Origin: CAYJFG01 sp964369405
GTDB lineage: Bacteria > Bacillota > Clostridia > Oscillospirales > Acutalibacteraceae
Direction: 5' to 3'
Length of the DNA stretch: 19,078 bases
Assembly: GCA_964369405.1 (NCBI GenBank)
Contig: CAYJGB010000032.1
Span: 1-19,078, forward strand
In this document: one piece after another, positions 16,702 through 19,078 of the stretch
Layout of the letters: each line of letters opens with the position of its first letter
How positions within the stretch are numbered: position 1 is the first letter of the stretch
Notes under the pieces: generated by a model
Database searches by the model: none
Seen by the model: the letters and a program-made list of their open reading frames with translations, nothing else
Told to the model about the DNA's origin: nothing
Position numbers and translations under genes: made by a program

Positions 16702-16762
16702 CCCTATCCCCTACACTATTTCGACTATAAATAATTACACATTACATTCTATAATGAAGTTT

Positions 16763-16791
16763 ATTATATCAAAATTATTAAGAATTTACAA
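16763..16791 (-). promoter_or_regulatory. Promoter of the hsdR-hsdS-ATPase-hsdM operon
   Basis: On the minus strand TTGTAA (16786-16791) and a perfect TATAAT (16763-16768) are 17 bases apart. Transcription would start near 16756 and give a leader of about 55 bases before hsdR. No second promoter was noticed inside the overlapping genes, so hsdM probably depends on this one. Confidence 0.75.
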
Positions 16792-16852
16792 CCAGTTTAT
16801 AGAATATTATATTCCTTCTCTGTAATAATACTTTCTTAATCTTTTACATTAT

Positions 16853-16919
16853 TGGCTAGCCACTGTGACCATAGCCCATGGACAGCTAAGGTGCATAATT
16901 ATCCCTTGTGAGTGGGTAT
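16853..16919. other. G+C-richer block with palindrome and bulged hairpin
   Basis: The stretch 16702-16919 has no gene. Apart from the hsdR promoter it holds this block, visibly richer in G+C than its surroundings. It starts with the 10-base palindrome TGGCTAGCCA (16853-16862). A hairpin can form: TAGC (16857-16860), TGT (16864-16866) and CCAT (16869-16872) pair with ATGG (16878-16881), ACA (16882-16884) and GCTA (16885-16888), around loop AGCCC, with bulges on one side only. No T-run follows on either strand, so it is not an ordinary terminator. It lies directly behind the HTH gene of the transfer module, at the border with the cargo. It could be a structural RNA, a protein-binding or nicking site, or the scar of an insertion; I cannot tell which. 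Confidence 0.4.
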
Positions 16920-17180
16920 TTATTTTAATAGCTTGTAGTAATTTGAAGATGTTGCGTTGTTTCCTCTAAACCTTTTTTCTTTTTGAAGATATTTATGTTT
17001 AATTAAATCATCTATTGCACGTTGTACTGTTCTTTTAGATAATCCTGTATCACTAGATATTTTGCCAAGAGATGGAAACGAACCTCCGTCTTTATCTGCT
17101 CTATCTTTTAAATTCATATATACTATTCTTGCTCGTGTTGGTAAATCAATATCGCTGTAAAGTTCGCCGAATAAACTCAA
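16920..17180 (-). CDS. Small helix-turn-helix protein behind VirD4
   Basis: 86 residues from a TTG start with AAGGAG 7 bases upstream. The whole protein is a winged-helix type DNA-binding domain of the kind seen at the N-terminus of replication initiators and in GntR/MarR-like regulators. FPSLGKISSDTGLSKRTVQRAID (~35-57) supplies the helix-turn-helix, and HKYLQKEKRFRGNN the wing. The beginning (LPTRARIVYMNLKDRADKDG) resembles the plasmid-type HTH_36 pattern. It begins one base after the VirD4 stop and is surely cotranscribed with it. A role in control or replication of the element is inferred. It is too short to be a full initiator and could be a stand-alone regulator. Confidence 0.8.
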   Translation of the reverse strand: MSLFGELYSDIDLPTRARIVYMNLKDRADKDGGSFPSLGKISSDTGLSKRTVQRAIDDLIKHKYLQKEKRFRGNNATSSNYYKLLK

Positions 17181-17181
17181 A

Positions 17182-18981
17182 CTAATGCTCCTTAAACTTT
17201 ATCTGACCCTTGTTTTTGATTAGAGTTTGTTCATTTATTAAGGTTTTATTTACAGCTGAGATTTCTTCATTGTTATTTGACTTATTTTCTGATTTACCAG
17301 TATATTTTTTAGTTATACTTTGTTCTAGTGTTTTCTTATCTGCATAGCATATTTTGTGCTTTTTACTTTCTTTTCTAGTGTATTGTTTTTCAAACTTTAT
17401 TCCCCAATCTAAAAATAAAGGAAGCTTTGTTTTCATAGGATTAGTGCCAGTCTTCATAACTATAAAATTACCTTTAGGTATAGATTTTAGTTCATCTGAT
17501 GTTAGTAGTGGACGTTCTATCATCTGTAGTGATTTTGACGGAGCATTACTACCTTGACTTACACTACCACTCATAACAGTTCTGCTACCAAGTGATTTAG
17601 ATAGAATTTCAGCTGTTTTAGAGTTTGGTGCAAACCCTCCAAATATACTTGTTTGTGTGTTATCAATTATTATTTCACTACCCTCGTCACCATAGTTTTT
17701 CTTTAATTGTGCTATAGATTGAATTATAGGTACTATGGAAATTTTTCTTGACCTGCTTGCTGAAAATATCAATTCAAGTGACTGTATTGGAGGAAGTGTC
17801 CCCAATTCATCACAAAAGAATAGTACTCTATTGTCAAGTTTTCCACCTTTTTCATCTGCTATTACTAAGAGTTCTCTGTACAATTGTTGAATTATTAAAC
17901 TTACCATAAAAAACTTACTCGCATCTTCTTCTGGTAAAACTATAAATACTGCACTTTTTTCATTGCAAAACATTTCAGCGTTTATTGACTCATTACTACA
18001 TAATATCGTTTCAAGTTCTGAATCTAAGAATGCATTTAATCGTGATAATATTGTAGACAACACTGAAGCCATAGCTTGTTCACTAGTGTTAAGAGCTGCT
18101 CCACTAAGCCACTTAGCTTTATGATTTTCTGGCAACTTTGCCATTAGTAACTGAAATTGATTTTTACCTTTTACATTTGATGGGCTTGCTAACTCTTGTA
18201 CTAACTTAAATACTGATATTATATGTCTAGTATCTTCTTCTCCATTTTCAGGTCCTAAAAACTCAGCTACAAGTAGTATCATACAAGTAAGTAACCCCTC
18301 AGCAGCATCGTAAAAGAATTGATTTTGTCCCATACTTTGGTCAGATGTATTTATTATTGTTTTAGCAGTTATTTTAGCATATTTTTCTGCTTTAGCTTTG
18401 GATATTATATCGCTATTATCATTAAGGTAATTATCCATATATTTGTTGCTTAGATATAATAAATTGTTTCCGTCACTCATAGTAGGGTTTCTTAAATCAA
18501 TCACTGACACATTATATCCGTAATATTTTTCTGCAATATATCCATAGTTATTAAGTAAATCTTTTTTAGTATCTGTTGTTAAAAAACTAACTCCACTAGC
18601 ACATGAATACTCTATATTGGGATACAAGAAGTATGCTGTTTTACCTGCTCCACTTGCTCCTATCATAAGGCAGTGAACATCTGCTGTATCAACAAGTGCT
18701 GTTACTCCATGATTACTTTTAGAAGTTCCAACTATAATACCTTGTTCATCTTTTTGAGGTAAGTTTTTTCCTTTTCTCCATAATCGTGGTGTGAATTTAA
18801 TATGCTTATATGTATTTTTAATTTCTTTACGTGTTGCAAAACGAGCAGTACCATGTTGTCCGTTTCCAACTGTTTTAGACTTTATATTATTGAGAGAATA
18901 AAAGTGAGATATCAAAGATACTCCACCTATAAAGCCAACTATACAAAGTGTAGCTATTATTAATGTTGTTATTTGGTTCAA
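17182..18981 (-). CDS. virD4: VirD4/TraG-type type IV coupling protein
   Basis: 599 residues. It is a membrane-anchored hexameric ATPase that links the relaxase-DNA complex to the conjugation channel. One hydrophobic segment (residues 5-27) anchors it, followed by HGTARFATRKEI and the nucleotide site: Walker A GASGAGKT (108-115) and Walker B VLFFCDE (D391, E392), with ELGTLPPI next. The QSIAQLKKNYG and GSRTVMSGSVSQG regions are typical of Gram-positive VirD4/PcfC proteins. The last ~70 residues are a hydrophilic Lys/Asn-rich tail. The TTG start is forced by an in-frame stop just before it; a GAAAGG site lies 12 bases upstream, somewhat far. It is followed by the HTH gene rather than by further transfer genes. 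Confidence 0.94.
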   Translation of the reverse strand: MNQITTLIIATLCIVGFIGGVSLISHFYSLNNIKSKTVGNGQHGTARFATRKEIKNTYKHIKFTPRLWRKGKNLPQKDEQGIIVGTSKSNHGVTALVDTADVHCLMIGASGAGKTAYFLYPNIEYSCASGVSFLTTDTKKDLLNNYGYIAEKYYGYNVSVIDLRNPTMSDGNNLLYLSNKYMDNYLNDNSDIISKAKAEKYAKITAKTIINTSDQSMGQNQFFYDAAEGLLTCMILLVAEFLGPENGEEDTRHIISVFKLVQELASPSNVKGKNQFQLLMAKLPENHKAKWLSGAALNTSEQAMASVLSTILSRLNAFLDSELETILCSNESINAEMFCNEKSAVFIVLPEEDASKFFMVSLIIQQLYRELLVIADEKGGKLDNRVLFFCDELGTLPPIQSLELIFSASRSRKISIVPIIQSIAQLKKNYGDEGSEIIIDNTQTSIFGGFAPNSKTAEILSKSLGSRTVMSGSVSQGSNAPSKSLQMIERPLLTSDELKSIPKGNFIVMKTGTNPMKTKLPLFLDWGIKFEKQYTRKESKKHKICYADKKTLEQSITKKYTGKSENKSNNNEEISAVNKTLINEQTLIKNKGQIKFKEH

Positions 18982-19013
18982 TTATATTTTTTTCCTTTCA
19001 TTTTTATTTATAT

Positions 19014-19078
19014 TCAATTTTTTCCCACCAACTCCTCATTAAAATCCTTACCAACTGGAAGCTCCCTTTTAACAATAT
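19014..19078 (-). CDS. 3' end of an unidentified gene upstream of virD4
   Basis: The frame enters from the right edge and ends in TGA at 19016-19014, giving about 20 residues (VKRELPVGKDFNEELVGKN). It ends 32 bases before the VirD4 start. In Tn1549-like elements and pCF10 a PcfB (DUF3801) gene usually precedes the coupling protein, which would fit the position, but the visible tail is too short to confirm this. Confidence 0.45.
   Translation of the reverse strand, partial: IVKRELPVGKDFNEELVGKN

Larger units (their letters stand above)
1..19078. mobile_element. Internal part of an integrative and conjugative element with defence cargo
   Basis: A VirD4-type coupling protein and a small HTH protein lie at the right end, and an ImmR/ImmA-like repressor-protease pair with divergent operators lies at the left end. 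The 15 kb between them is cargo: a three-gene unknown operon and a type I restriction operon with an ATPase. Both ends of the element are outside the window, as no integrase, excisionase, relaxase or att repeat could be recognised. A conjugative plasmid or a mobilised relic is possible, but the ImmR/ImmA arrangement is typical of ICEs. The family (Tn1549-like clostridial elements) is inferred from the style of VirD4 and of the repressor C-terminus, not from a search. Confidence 0.75.

Noticed and set aside
16853..16919. Structured block as intrinsic terminator of the VirD4-HTH operon
   Set aside because: No T-run follows the hairpin on the minus strand, and the stem is bulged.

Overview
The window is very A+T-rich DNA with strong Shine-Dalgarno sequences, consensus sigma-A promoters and several TTG/GTG starts. 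This points to a low-GC Bacillota, most likely a Clostridia-type gut or anaerobic bacterium. Conjugation genes at the right end and an ImmR/ImmA-type control region at the left end indicate the inside of an integrative and conjugative element (ICE) carrying two blocks of probable defence cargo. No integrase, relaxase, VirB4, tRNA, rRNA or CRISPR array is visible, so the element continues beyond both ends.

Left control region (1-1295). A truncated minus-strand gene for a small Cys-rich protein diverges from a cI/ImmR-type repressor and an ImmA/IrrE-type metallopeptidase. The 150 bp between them hold two divergent consensus promoters and at least three evenly spaced operator-like dyads of the form ACGAA-N6-TTCRT. 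The layout resembles the ICEBs1 ImmR/ImmA switch, in which the protease relieves repression. A strong hairpin closes the unit.

Hairpin-bounded cassette (1251-9662). Between two 45-bp hairpins that differ at only two positions and lie in the same orientation is a one-promoter, three-gene plus-strand operon. (i) A roughly 2100-residue protein has a GHKL-type ATPase domain and a phosphoribosyltransferase-like loop. (ii) A 222-residue protein looks like a degenerate response-regulator receiver. (iii) A DUF2971 protein carries an inserted four-Cys cluster. I cannot match this trio to a named defence system. It is the best candidate here for an undescribed system, and the flanking hairpins suggest it can be gained or lost as one unit.

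Restriction operon (9666-16791, minus strand). From one TTGTAA-N17-TATAAT promoter run hsdR, hsdS, a short ABC-type ATPase and hsdM, all overlapping. The ATPase is close in size to PrrC and ends with an R-x3-E ... N-x3-H pattern like the proposed active site of the PrrC/RloC anticodon nucleases. The operon could therefore combine DNA restriction with a tRNA-cutting back-up. The order, with hsdR first and hsdM last, is unusual.

Right conjugation end (16800-19078, minus strand). A VirD4-type coupling protein is followed by an 86-residue helix-turn-helix protein and then by a small relatively G+C-rich block that can fold into a hairpin. The last codons of another gene precede VirD4. The usual downstream transfer genes do not follow VirD4; the cargo occupies that place instead.
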